A DNA stretch of 6,708 nt from Thermoguttaceae bacterium (GCA_028695865.1 JAQVID010000177.1:1-6708); one strand, 5' to 3'; shown: positions 1-6,326, counted from the first letter of the stretch. The notes: generated from the sequence alone by a model not told the origin. Translations and numbers: made by a program.

Positions 1-12
1 GTGGACATGATG

Positions 13-816
13 TTACTCCCGTTTGGTTCGAGCCTGTTGAACAAGCCACTGGAAGACTTTAAGCATTTCCTGGTCGCCATTGGCGTAACCGACTTCCGGG
101 TGCCACTGAACCGTAAGCACATTATTTCGGTCGGTCATTTGCATTGCTTCAACGATCCCGTCAGAGGATGTCGCGGTAACCTTAGTATTTGGCGCGACTT
201 TTTTCACCGCCTGATGATGATGCGAAACGACAAAAATCGAATCTTTGCCGAATATCGAATAGAGTATGGACGACTTGTCGATTTTAATCGCGTGTGATAC
301 ATCGCCTTGCGCGTTGTTCTGACGGTGCTGAACATGCCGGAAATCCAGTTGCGAAGGAATGTCCTGATAAAGCGATCCCCCGCAAAGCACGTTCAGTATT
401 TGATGTCCGCGGCAAATACCAAGCATGGGTATTTTGGCCGCCAGAGCTTTTTTAATCAGGACGGCTTCGGCATCGTCGCGAGCCTGGACCACGAGTTCGA
501 GTTTCGGGTGCGGGTCTTCCTTATACAAGGCCGGACTAACGTCTTCGCCTCCGGTGAGAACCAGTCCGTCTATAACGGCAAGCATGGAATCGACAAGTAC
601 CGGGTCGGTTGTAAGCGGCAGGACAAGGGGGACTCCGCCGGCATCGATCACGGCACTGACGTACGCTTGGGGAACCACAGTCTGATTCTCGACCAGCGCG
701 GCCGAAATTCCGATACGAGGCCTTGATTTCGATTCCTGTGCTTTTGCCGTCGTAAAGGTAAAAGCAAGAATGACAAACAAAACAGAAAGACAACGAAACG
801 ACATTCTACGATTCAC
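13..816 (-). CDS. Exported class I glutamine amidotransferase-like hydrolase (peptidase C26, gamma-glutamyl-GABA hydrolase/PuuD family)
   Basis: The 267-residue protein has a clear N-terminal signal peptide: basic MNRRMSFR, a hydrophobic core at about 10-22, and a likely signal peptidase I cut after Ala-Lys-Ala (26). I see no lipobox. The mature part reads as a class I GATase fold: LTGGEDVSP (87-95), the nucleophile elbow GICRGHQ with Cys135, SHHHQAVK (198-205), and WHPE with His239 and Glu241, completing a Cys-His-Glu triad. Relatives hydrolyse gamma-glutamyl amide bonds, for example gamma-Glu-GABA in putrescine breakdown; the substrate here is unknown. The GTG start at 816 is chosen because AAGGAG lies 8 nt upstream; an ATG four codons later is spaced worse. 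It follows nspC by 88 nt on the same strand, so co-transcription is possible but not certain. Most family members are cytoplasmic, so the export signal is the odd point. Family call sure; substrate not. Confidence 0.88.
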   Translation of the reverse strand: MNRRMSFRCLSVLFVILAFTFTTAKAQESKSRPRIGISAALVENQTVVPQAYVSAVIDAGGVPLVLPLTTDPVLVDSMLAVIDGLVLTGGEDVSPALYKEDPHPKLELVVQARDDAEAVLIKKALAAKIPMLGICRGHQILNVLCGGSLYQDIPSQLDFRHVQHRQNNAQGDVSHAIKIDKSSILYSIFGKDSIFVVSHHHQAVKKVAPNTKVTATSSDGIVEAMQMTDRNNVLTVQWHPEVGYANGDQEMLKVFQWLVQQARTKRE

Positions 817-866
817 GATCTTTTCTCCTTATTGACCTCATGGAACTTTTTTGTATGTGATGTCTT

Positions 867-900
867 GTTCGTACGAACCAAAATTTGTATGAACCAAAAC
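867..900. repeat. 12-bp palindrome and 13-bp direct repeats between nspC and the C26 hydrolase gene
   Basis: GTTCGTACGAAC at 867-878 is a perfect palindrome. Overlapping it, GTACGAACCAAAA (871-883) recurs as GTATGAACCAAAA (887-899), 12 of 13 bases identical with a 16-nt period. The element lies just past the nspC stop and about 50-85 nt upstream of the hydrolase start, where an operator or promoter would sit. I see no convincing -10 box beside it, so the regulatory role is inference. Confidence 0.4.
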
Positions 901-904
901 ATTA

Positions 905-2122
905 CTACGAAAGTCGATTGCGAAAGTCTTCGTAATCGAATCGCCGGTGAACATAAAACCTGCCCCCCTCAACATCGGAATCGCACGACACAATGGACGG
1001 CAATTGAATGCCGTTGAACGTTGTGTTCTTGCAGGTCGTGTATTGCGACATGTCTTCCAGTGTGAGCCGGTCGCCGATCTTTAGCGGATAGGGGAACATG
1101 TACTCTCCAATAATATCGCCGGACAAACACGTCTTGCTCCCGACGATGTATTTGAATCGCCCTTCTTCCAGCGGCGCGTCACAGTCTTCGACGTTTCGCC
1201 TGGCCCCCAAAATTTCCGGTGTATACGGCATTTCCAGTACGTCGGGCATGTGTGCCGCCGCCGAGGTGTCCAGAATGACAACATCAATGCCATTGGGGTT
1301 TTCGATCACGTCCAAAACGGTCGAAACCAAAAAGCCTGTGTGAATCACATGCGTTTCACCCGGTTCGAGAATGACGTCCAATCCGTGCTTCGCCTGAAAA
1401 TCATTCACGATCGTACAAAGTCTGTTCACATCGTAGCCCATTCGCGTAATGTGATGCCCCCCCCCGAAATTAATCCATTTGACCCGATCAAAATAACGTT
1501 CGAAACGTTCGCATACAACTTCAAGCGTTCGCTGAAGAACGTCCGAACCCTGCTGACACATCGTGTGAAAATGAAAACCGTCGATACCGTCGAGCGCGCC
1601 CGGCCCCGCGTCGACAAGTCCTTCCAGACGAACGCCAAAACGGCTTCGCGTCGTACAGGGATTGTATATTTCAAGACCGACTTCAGAATATTCCGGATTG
1701 ATTCGCAAGCCGACTTCAATTTTGCGCCCCGCATTCTCGACTACTCCGCGAAACGCTTTCCATTGGGCCAATGAATTAAATACGATGTGATCGGCAATTT
1801 TGCAAAGCTCAATCATCTCATTCATGGAATAGGCCGGAGAATAGACATGTATTTCTTTGCCCGGCCCGAAATGATCTTTTCCCAGACGGGCTTCGTTCAG
1901 ACTGCTGCATGTTACGCCGGCGACATAGGGCGAAATCTCGTCGAAAACACCCCAGGTCGAAAACGCTTTGAGTGCCAAAAGGATACGGCAACCGGTTCGA
2001 TCCTGCACATCTTGCAATATGGCCATATTGCGGCGTATCAGTGCCCGATCAATTATGTAGTAGGGAGTGGGCGTATCCAGCGCGGCGTAATCGAAATTCG
2101 GATATTTAAAAACAGGGTTCAA
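905..2122 (-). CDS. nspC: Carboxynorspermidine/carboxyspermidine decarboxylase (PLP-dependent, alanine-racemase-fold)
   Basis: This enzyme removes CO2 from carboxynorspermidine or carboxyspermidine to give norspermidine or spermidine, in the cytoplasm, as the last step of the alternative polyamine pathway. The 405 residues match the fold III decarboxylases: TPTPYYIID near the N-terminus, the PLP Schiff-base lysine Lys52 in LLALKAFS, the phosphate-binding INFGGGHH (217-224), LEPGE (252-256), and the second-subunit catalytic cysteine Cys332 in TCLSGD, followed by MSQYTT (358-363). Length is in the usual range. The start is TTG at 2122: an in-frame TAA lies only six codons upstream, AAGGAAG precedes it at suitable spacing, and the first internal ATG (Met33) would remove the first strand. 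It follows the synthase gene by 147 nt. The three glycines of the PLP loop are encoded by an unbroken run of nine G. All key residues are present, so the gene looks intact. Confidence 0.93.
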   Translation of the reverse strand: MNPVFKYPNFDYAALDTPTPYYIIDRALIRRNMAILQDVQDRTGCRILLALKAFSTWGVFDEISPYVAGVTCSSLNEARLGKDHFGPGKEIHVYSPAYSMNEMIELCKIADHIVFNSLAQWKAFRGVVENAGRKIEVGLRINPEYSEVGLEIYNPCTTRSRFGVRLEGLVDAGPGALDGIDGFHFHTMCQQGSDVLQRTLEVVCERFERYFDRVKWINFGGGHHITRMGYDVNRLCTIVNDFQAKHGLDVILEPGETHVIHTGFLVSTVLDVIENPNGIDVVILDTSAAAHMPDVLEMPYTPEILGARRNVEDCDAPLEEGRFKYIVGSKTCLSGDIIGEYMFPYPLKIGDRLTLEDMSQYTTCKNTTFNGIQLPSIVSCDSDVEGGRFYVHRRFDYEDFRNRLS

Positions 2123-2152
2123 TGCTTCTTCCTTTACTGCTTAACTTCAATA

Positions 2153-2167
2153 ATGATTGCCAATCAT
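2153..2167. promoter_or_regulatory. Perfect 7-1-7 palindrome upstream of nspC (candidate operator)
   Basis: ATGATTG (2153-2159) and CAATCAT (2161-2167) are perfect inverted arms around one base. The site lies 31-45 nt upstream of the nspC start, in the gap after the synthase gene. Its size and symmetry suit a dimeric helix-turn-helix repressor. It partly resembles a Fur-type half site (AATAATGAT), but the second half does not fit. No regulator gene is in the window, so this is a candidate only. Confidence 0.35.
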
Positions 2168-2178
2168 GAAGCCGCAAC

Positions 2179-2197
2179 GCCCCTGTCTGTTCGGGGC
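2179..2197. other. Short GC hairpin in the synthase-nspC gap
   Basis: GCCCC (2179-2183) pairs with GGGGC (2193-2197) across a 9-nt loop. There is no T-tract on either side, so it is not a standard intrinsic terminator; it could slow polymerase or protect one mRNA segment. A second weak inverted repeat, GGACCG (2228-2233) with CGGTCC (2254-2259), lies between this hairpin and the synthase stop, with a small GTTT-GCGG-AAAC hairpin inside it. Confidence 0.25.
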
Positions 2198-2269
2198 TCG
2201 CGACGAAAAAGACTGTTTCTGCCCGTTGGACCGTTTGCGGAAACACACCCAATCGGTCCCGGGTGGGCA

Positions 2270-3493
2270 TCAAAGCGGAAGAAGAGTTTCGTCAAAGGTC
2301 TGTTGGGGGGGGAACGTTTCTTCCCAGGGAAGTCCCCAAGGACCAATTTCTTTCATGAACGGATCGGGATCGAATTGCTCGATATTGAAAACGCCTTGCC
2401 CTTGCCACTGGCCGGTTGCGACCAGCGCAGCGGATAGCGCAGCCGGAACGCCGGTTGTGTAACTGACCGCTTGTGCTCCCGTTTCCTCATAACTTTCCTG
2501 GTGGTCGCAGATATTATATAAATAATAGGACTGCGGCTTACCGTCTTTCTCACCGGCAATCCAGCAGCCGATACACGTCTTGCCCACAGTGCGGGGCCCT
2601 AACGAAGCGGGGTCCGGAAGAAGTTTCCGCAAAAACTGGAGCGGAACAATTTCTTTGCCCTCATATATAACCGGATCGATGCGCGTCATTCCGACGTTTT
2701 CCAAAACCTTCAGGTGAGTCAAATAACTTTGCCCGAAGGTCATCCAGAACCGCATGCGTCTGACTTCTGGATAATGACGGGTGAGCGACTCCATTTCCTC
2801 GTGGTAAAGCAGATAAATATCCTTTGCTCCTATGGCGTGAGGAAAATCGAATCGATGATGAATTTCAAGCGGCTTCGTTTCGTGCCACTGACCGTTTTCG
2901 AAAAAACGTCCATTGGCGGAAACTTCGCGAATGTTGATTTCCGGGTTAAAATTCGTCGCAAACGGATAACCGTGGTCGCCCGCGTTACAATCGACGATAT
3001 CGACGGTATCCATTCGGTCGAAATGATGCTTTCGGGCATAGGCCGTATAGACATTCGTTACCCCGGGATCGAATCCGCAGCCGAGTACCGCGGTCAAACC
3101 GGCCTCGACAAAGCGGTCATGCATGGCCCATTGCGGAGCATAGCAAAACCTCGCTTCGTCCGGATGTTCGTAATTGGCGGTGTCAAGATAGTGAACACCC
3201 GTTTGCAGACACGCTTCCATAATGGTCAAATCCTGATAGGGAAGAGCGACATTGACAAGAAGATCAGGTTTGATTTTTTCAATGAGGCGCACAAGCTCGG
3301 GGACCTGATCGGCATCGACCTGGGCGGTACGGACATCGCCTCCACGGGCTTTTATGTCAGTGGCAATTGCGTCACATTTGGCGACAGTGCGACTGGCCAA
3401 AGTGATTTCTTGAAAAATTTCCGGGTGCTGGGCACACTTACTGGTTACGACACGGCCGACTCCTCCGGCGCCAATAATAAGTAAACGGTTCAT
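2270..3493 (-). CDS. Carboxynorspermidine/carboxyspermidine synthase (CASDH/CANSDH, saccharopine dehydrogenase-like)
   Basis: The family performs NADPH-dependent reductive condensation of L-aspartate semialdehyde with putrescine or 1,3-diaminopropane, giving carboxyspermidine or carboxynorspermidine, the substrate of the adjacent NspC. The 407 residues start with a Rossmann nucleotide site, LLIIGAGGVGRVV (GxGGVG at 8-13), followed by LASRT (32-36), NVALPYQDLTIMEACL (81-96), HYLDTANYE (101-109) and GCGFDPGVTNVY (138-149), all typical of saccharopine-dehydrogenase-like enzymes of this branch. The pairing with nspC settles the choice over lysine-pathway saccharopine dehydrogenase. The ATG start has GAGGT five nt upstream. 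The last ~20 residues (from about 388, rich in Pro, Glu and Gln) look longer than the usual C-terminal end and include a run of eight C. Which diamine is used cannot be told from sequence; no speA or other diamine-forming gene is in the window. Confidence 0.92.
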   Translation of the reverse strand: MNRLLIIGAGGVGRVVTSKCAQHPEIFQEITLASRTVAKCDAIATDIKARGGDVRTAQVDADQVPELVRLIEKIKPDLLVNVALPYQDLTIMEACLQTGVHYLDTANYEHPDEARFCYAPQWAMHDRFVEAGLTAVLGCGFDPGVTNVYTAYARKHHFDRMDTVDIVDCNAGDHGYPFATNFNPEINIREVSANGRFFENGQWHETKPLEIHHRFDFPHAIGAKDIYLLYHEEMESLTRHYPEVRRMRFWMTFGQSYLTHLKVLENVGMTRIDPVIYEGKEIVPLQFLRKLLPDPASLGPRTVGKTCIGCWIAGEKDGKPQSYYLYNICDHQESYEETGAQAVSYTTGVPAALSAALVATGQWQGQGVFNIEQFDPDPFMKEIGPWGLPWEETFPPQQTFDETLLPL

Positions 3494-3506
3494 TTTTTAC
3501 CTCTTT

Positions 3507-3532
3507 CCCAAAAAAACGACCCCAAAAAAACG
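3507..3532 (-). repeat. Tandem CGTTTTTTTGGG element next to the synthase ribosome site
   Basis: On the minus strand CGTTTTTTTGGG occurs twice with a 14-nt period (plus 3521-3532 and 3507-3518), ending a few bases before the Shine-Dalgarno of the synthase gene. The upstream T7 run directly follows a weak possible stem, GGTTC with GGACC, and a competing stem CCAAAGG with CCTTGG lies in the same stretch. This could be an attenuator, or simply a slippage-made repeat. The stems are short. Confidence 0.3.
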
Positions 3533-3592
3533 GTCCCCCAAGGCCGAAACATCGAACCTTTGGAAGCGCAAAAACGATTGGTACAACTGCTG

Positions 3593-3650
3593 TTGCCGGC
3601 GAAAAAACAAGCCTGATCACCGCGTTTCGCACCCAAAGCGATTCCGGCAA
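3593..3650 (-). promoter_or_regulatory. Long inverted repeat in the synthase mRNA leader
   Basis: TTGCCGG (3593-3599) and CCGGCAA (3644-3650) are perfect 7-base inverted arms enclosing 44 nt. On the minus strand the enclosed part contains a small GCG-AAA-CGC hairpin. If transcription begins near 3688, this would be a closed stem in the leader. Known riboswitch classes are not recognised, so any control role is inference. Confidence 0.28.
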
Positions 3651-3694
3651 TCCGCCTGTAGACTCAAGTAACAGACTCACAGCATAAAGGAAAG

Positions 3695-3703
3695 ATTATA
3701 GCA
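3695..3703 (-). promoter_or_regulatory. Extended -10 promoter candidate for the polyamine genes
   Basis: Read on the minus strand, 3703-3695 is TGCTATAAT, a perfect -10 hexamer with the TGn extension. No good -35 hexamer is found 16-18 nt upstream, which an extended -10 can tolerate. Transcription would start near 3688 and give a leader of about 190 nt before the synthase ATG. Confidence 0.5.
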
Positions 3704-4020
3704 GAAAAACAGACCGCCAAAAGGGCCCGGAAATATTTTTAGGGGGTACGAAAACAAAATCGTAAAATCCGCAGCATACCCAAAGTACGCAGAATGAAAA
3801 AATGAAAACTTTCTGGCGTAACATGTGACAAGAACAGGGTTAGGGGCATTGCGAAAATCTTGGCTTCCCGATTTCGGAAATGTTTTATGTGAATCGTCGC
3901 GTTTGTTTTATGACGTGTGTCGCGGTAGGGCGCTTCGTGCGATTGTTAGTCTTGAACACTTTTGTATTGGCTTTTACTTGCTTTTTCGCGTCCGTGCGGC
4001 ATGGATTTCTTTATATACCC

Positions 4021-4049
4021 TTGCAAATGGGAAGACAAGCGTATATAAT
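4021..4049 (+). promoter_or_regulatory. Sigma-70-type promoter candidate for hslVU
   Basis: TTGCAA at 4021-4026 (4 of 6 to TTGACA) and TATAAT at 4044-4049 (6 of 6) are separated by 17 nt, the best spacing. A start near 4056 gives a leader of about 140 nt to hslV. I saw no heat-shock-type CTTGAA/CCCCAT pair, although hslVU is heat-shock controlled in some bacteria. Confidence 0.55.
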
Positions 4050-4196
4050 ATAAATCAACGGCGGTTGATACGGTATATCGATAGCGTTTGCCGAACAAGA
4101 TGGGGCGGGGGAGGAATGTGTAAAAACCGGATGGAACCACTGTCTGTAACGTGAAACATTTGGTTGTGTCAATAATGTTATAAGTGAGAATAATTC

Positions 4197-4739
4197 ATGA
4201 AAAGTCGCAGTACGACGATTTTGTCGGTTCGTCATGGCGGAGTAACCGCTATTGGCGGTGACGGACAGGTTACTTTGGGCAGTTCGATCATGAAAGCCGA
4301 TGCTCTGAAAATTCGTAAAATGCTTGATGGTCGCGTTATGACCGGTTTTGCCGGTTCTGCCGCCGATGCCTTTGCTCTTTTGGAGCGATTTGAAGCGAAA
4401 TTAAAAGATTATCCCTCCAACATGCCCAAGGCCGCGACCGAGTTGGCCAAAGAATGGCGTACGGACCGGGCTTTGCGAAAGCTCGAAGCGATGATGATTG
4501 TCGTTGACGCCAATTGCATGCTGCTCTTGTCGGGTAATGGGGATGTTATTCAGCCGACGGATGATATTCTGGCGATCGGCTCCGGCGGCAACTACGCCAT
4601 GGCGGCGGCCAAAGCGCTCAAGAAGCACAGTACGTTGACCGCGACGGAAATTGTTCGTGAATCGCTTCTGGTTGCGTCCGATATTGATATTTACACCAAC
4701 TCAAATATTGTCGTGGAGGAACTGCCGTGTTCGAAATGA
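4197..4739 (+). CDS. hslV: ATP-dependent protease peptidase subunit HslV (ClpQ)
   Basis: HslV is the N-terminal-threonine peptidase that forms a double hexamer and degrades proteins unfolded by HslU in the cytoplasm. The 180-residue product has the family landmarks: TTILSVRHGG with the likely catalytic Thr6 exposed after removal of a five-residue propeptide MKSRS, IGGDGQVTLG with Asp22, Lys33 and Lys38 (matching Lys28 and Lys33 of the mature E. coli enzyme), GFAGSAADAF (50-59), ELAKEWRTDRALRKLEAMM (82-100), GNGDVIQP (113-120) and the GSGGNYA turn (128-134). The ATG at 4197 is the first possible start, since an in-frame TAA lies at 4191-4193; the ribosome site AAGTGAG is weak. Length is normal. 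It overlaps hslU by 13 nt, indicating coupled translation and equal supply of both subunits. No missing catalytic residue was noticed. Confidence 0.97.
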   Translation: MKSRSTTILSVRHGGVTAIGGDGQVTLGSSIMKADALKIRKMLDGRVMTGFAGSAADAFALLERFEAKLKDYPSNMPKAATELAKEWRTDRALRKLEAMMIVVDANCMLLLSGNGDVIQPTDDILAIGSGGNYAMAAAKALKKHSTLTATEIVRESLLVASDIDIYTNSNIVVEELPCSK

Positions 4740-6301
4740 CACCTCGTCAGATTGTGGAACAGCTTGACAAACACATTATAGGACAGGCGGCAGCCAAACG
4801 GGCTGTGGCCATTGCCGTCCGAAACCGTTGGCGACGTCAAAAAGTCGAAGCCGGAATGCGAAAAGAAATCGGCCCGAAAAATATGCTGATGATTGGTCCG
4901 ACCGGAGTGGGCAAGACGGAGATTGCCCGACGTCTGGCTCTCTTGACGGGCGCTCCGTTCATTAAGGTCGAAGCGACGAAGTATACCGAGGTCGGGTATT
5001 ATGGTCGCGACGTCGAGAGTATCGTTCGGGACCTGGTCGAAAACGCCATTGGTATTGTTCGAACCGAAGAGCGAATCAAGGTCGCCGATCAAGCCCAAAA
5101 AAGAACGAACGAACGACTCATTGATCTTTTGGTCGAAAAATTTGAGCAGGAAGCTGGAGTGTCCAAGTCGTCCAAGTCGTCCAAAACGGACGCTTCCCGG
5201 GGCGAGGCGAATCACTCAGGCCTGTCGTTTCCCGACGCCTTCCATTCCTATCAGGTCGATCCGAACGATCCCATGCCGGGTCTCAATGATTTTGTCAAAG
5301 GTCTTCAAACGGCGATCTCCCAGATGGTTACCGATCAAAACGCGGAAAAAGAACCGTCCGATGCCAAACAGGAAAAATCCGCGAACGAAGTGTCTGTGCC
5401 TGATCAAACAGAAGAAGAGCCCGCTTGCGTCGTTGACCGGGAAGAAATCCGTTTGAAACTTGAGCAGGGGCTTTACGAAGACGAAACGATTGCCGTCGAT
5501 ACGCAGAGCAAAAATTCGCCGGTCGTCCTTGGGGGAATGTTCAACGATTCCATGGAGACGGATTTGCAGAGCATGTTCGAAAGCTTCATGCCTAAACAGA
5601 ATGTTCAGCGGCATTTGGCTGTACGCGACGCTCGCAAGGTAATCAATGAGCAGGAATGTGAGGAGTTGATCAACAAAGAAAAAGTCAATGCGCAGGCAAT
5701 TGAGCTTGCCGAAAATCTCGGTATTGTTTTTATTGACGAAATCGATAAAATCGTCGCCAGCGAAAAACAGTATGGAGCCGATGTCTCACGACAGGGCGTG
5801 CAGCGGGACTTGCTCCCCATCGTCGAAGGAACGACTGTTCAAACCAAGTACGGTTTTGTCTCCACGGAACATGTGCTCTTCATTGCCGCCGGAGCGTTTC
5901 ATCGCGCCAAGCCGACCGACCTCATGCCCGAATTGCAGGGACGTTTCCCCATTCGCGTTGAACTTTCCGAACTTACCCAGGAAGATTTCGTTCGTATCCT
6001 CAAAGAGCCTGAAGGTTCTTTGGTCAAACAGTATGAAGCACTCATGCAAACCGAAGGCGTTAGTCTTTCGTTTACGGAAGACGCGCTGGAATCGCTTGCC
6101 GAATTTGCTTTCGAAGTGAATCAGACGCAGCAGAATATCGGTGCTCGGCGACTTTATACCATGATGGAACGACTTCTCGAAGAGCTTAGTTTCGAAGCTC
6201 CTGATATGAAGATGGGCAACGTGGTCGTTAACGCGGCGTTCGTTTCGCAGCGGCTCAAGCCGGTCATTGCCGACGAAGATTTGAGCAAGTTTATTTTGTG
6301 A
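4727..6301 (+). CDS. hslU: ATP-dependent protease ATPase subunit HslU (ClpY), with enlarged I domain
   Basis: HslU is the AAA+ unfoldase that caps HslV and feeds it substrates. Seen in the 524 residues: MTPRQIVEQLDKHIIGQ, Walker A GPTGVGKT (57-64), pore loop GYYG (90-93; GYVG in E. coli), an I domain from about 110 to 325, Walker B VFIDEID (334-340), DVSRQGVQRDLLPIVEG (352-368), ELQGRFPIR with a likely arginine finger Arg406, sensor-2 NIGARRL (470-476), and the C-terminal EDLSKFIL tail that docks into HslV. E. coli HslU is about 443 residues; the extra ~80 lie in the I domain, roughly 144-236, and are Ser/Lys- then Glu-rich. The GTG start at 4727 is preferred: GGAGG lies 7 nt upstream and MFEMTPR aligns with MSEMTPR of E. 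coli. An ATG at 4736, forming ATGA with the hslV stop, is the alternative but is 16 nt from the ribosome site. Confidence 0.97.
   Translation: MFEMTPRQIVEQLDKHIIGQAAAKRAVAIAVRNRWRRQKVEAGMRKEIGPKNMLMIGPTGVGKTEIARRLALLTGAPFIKVEATKYTEVGYYGRDVESIVRDLVENAIGIVRTEERIKVADQAQKRTNERLIDLLVEKFEQEAGVSKSSKSSKTDASRGEANHSGLSFPDAFHSYQVDPNDPMPGLNDFVKGLQTAISQMVTDQNAEKEPSDAKQEKSANEVSVPDQTEEEPACVVDREEIRLKLEQGLYEDETIAVDTQSKNSPVVLGGMFNDSMETDLQSMFESFMPKQNVQRHLAVRDARKVINEQECEELINKEKVNAQAIELAENLGIVFIDEIDKIVASEKQYGADVSRQGVQRDLLPIVEGTTVQTKYGFVSTEHVLFIAAGAFHRAKPTDLMPELQGRFPIRVELSELTQEDFVRILKEPEGSLVKQYEALMQTEGVSLSFTEDALESLAEFAFEVNQTQQNIGARRLYTMMERLLEELSFEAPDMKMGNVVVNAAFVSQRLKPVIADEDLSKFIL
5161..5187 (+). repeat. 9-bp tandem repeat inside hslU (three copies)
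   Basis: GTCCAAGTC at 5161-5169 and 5170-5178 is followed by the diverged copy GTCCAAAAC at 5179-5187. The unit is three codons, so copy changes keep the frame; it encodes Ser-Lys-Ser, Ser-Lys-Ser, Ser-Lys-Thr (residues 146-154) at the start of the I-domain insert. It looks like a linker grown by replication slippage. Confidence 0.7.
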
Positions 6302-6326
6302 TCATTCGTTTTTTGGGAGTATTCGC

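Larger units (their letters stand above)
3494..4196. other. 703-bp divergent intergenic region without a convincing gene
   Basis: This gap separates the leftward polyamine genes from the rightward hslVU genes. It holds a promoter candidate for each direction, a leader with inverted and tandem repeats on the left side, and a G-rich leader on the right. Open frames inside it (for example 3825-4154 on plus, with a GTG start) show no recognisable family or proper ribosome site and are not called. I see no tRNA or known riboswitch pattern by eye. Confidence 0.6.

Noticed and set aside
2153..2168. Fur-box reading of the palindrome before nspC
   Set aside because: Only the first half resembles the Fur consensus; the second half and spacing do not, and no iron-related gene is nearby.
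2179..2197. Intrinsic terminator after the synthase gene
   Set aside because: The 5-bp GC stem has no following T-tract on either strand.
2714..3484. 256-codon frame on plus strand, and a similar 216-codon frame at 1787-2437
   Set aside because: The first lies antisense to the synthase gene; the second lies antisense to nspC, the 147-nt gap and the 3' end of the synthase gene. Both have low-complexity, family-free translations, while the minus-strand genes they face have complete motifs.
3438..3680. 80-codon frame on minus strand covering the synthase leader and overlapping the synthase start
   Set aside because: It begins with GTG just after the predicted -10, lacks a Shine-Dalgarno, and its ending is simply the synthase gene in another frame.
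3825..4154. 109-codon frame on plus strand in the divergent gap
   Set aside because: It starts with GTG without a ribosome site, has no recognisable domain, is crossed by the hslV promoter candidate, and its composition looks like non-coding DNA.
4167..4172. Perfect TTGACA on the minus strand just upstream of hslV
   Set aside because: No acceptable -10 hexamer 16-18 nt downstream on that strand, and no leftward gene close by.
4691..5215. 174-codon frame on minus strand opposite hslU
   Set aside because: Antisense shadow; the hslU frame carries Walker A and the pore loop in the same stretch.
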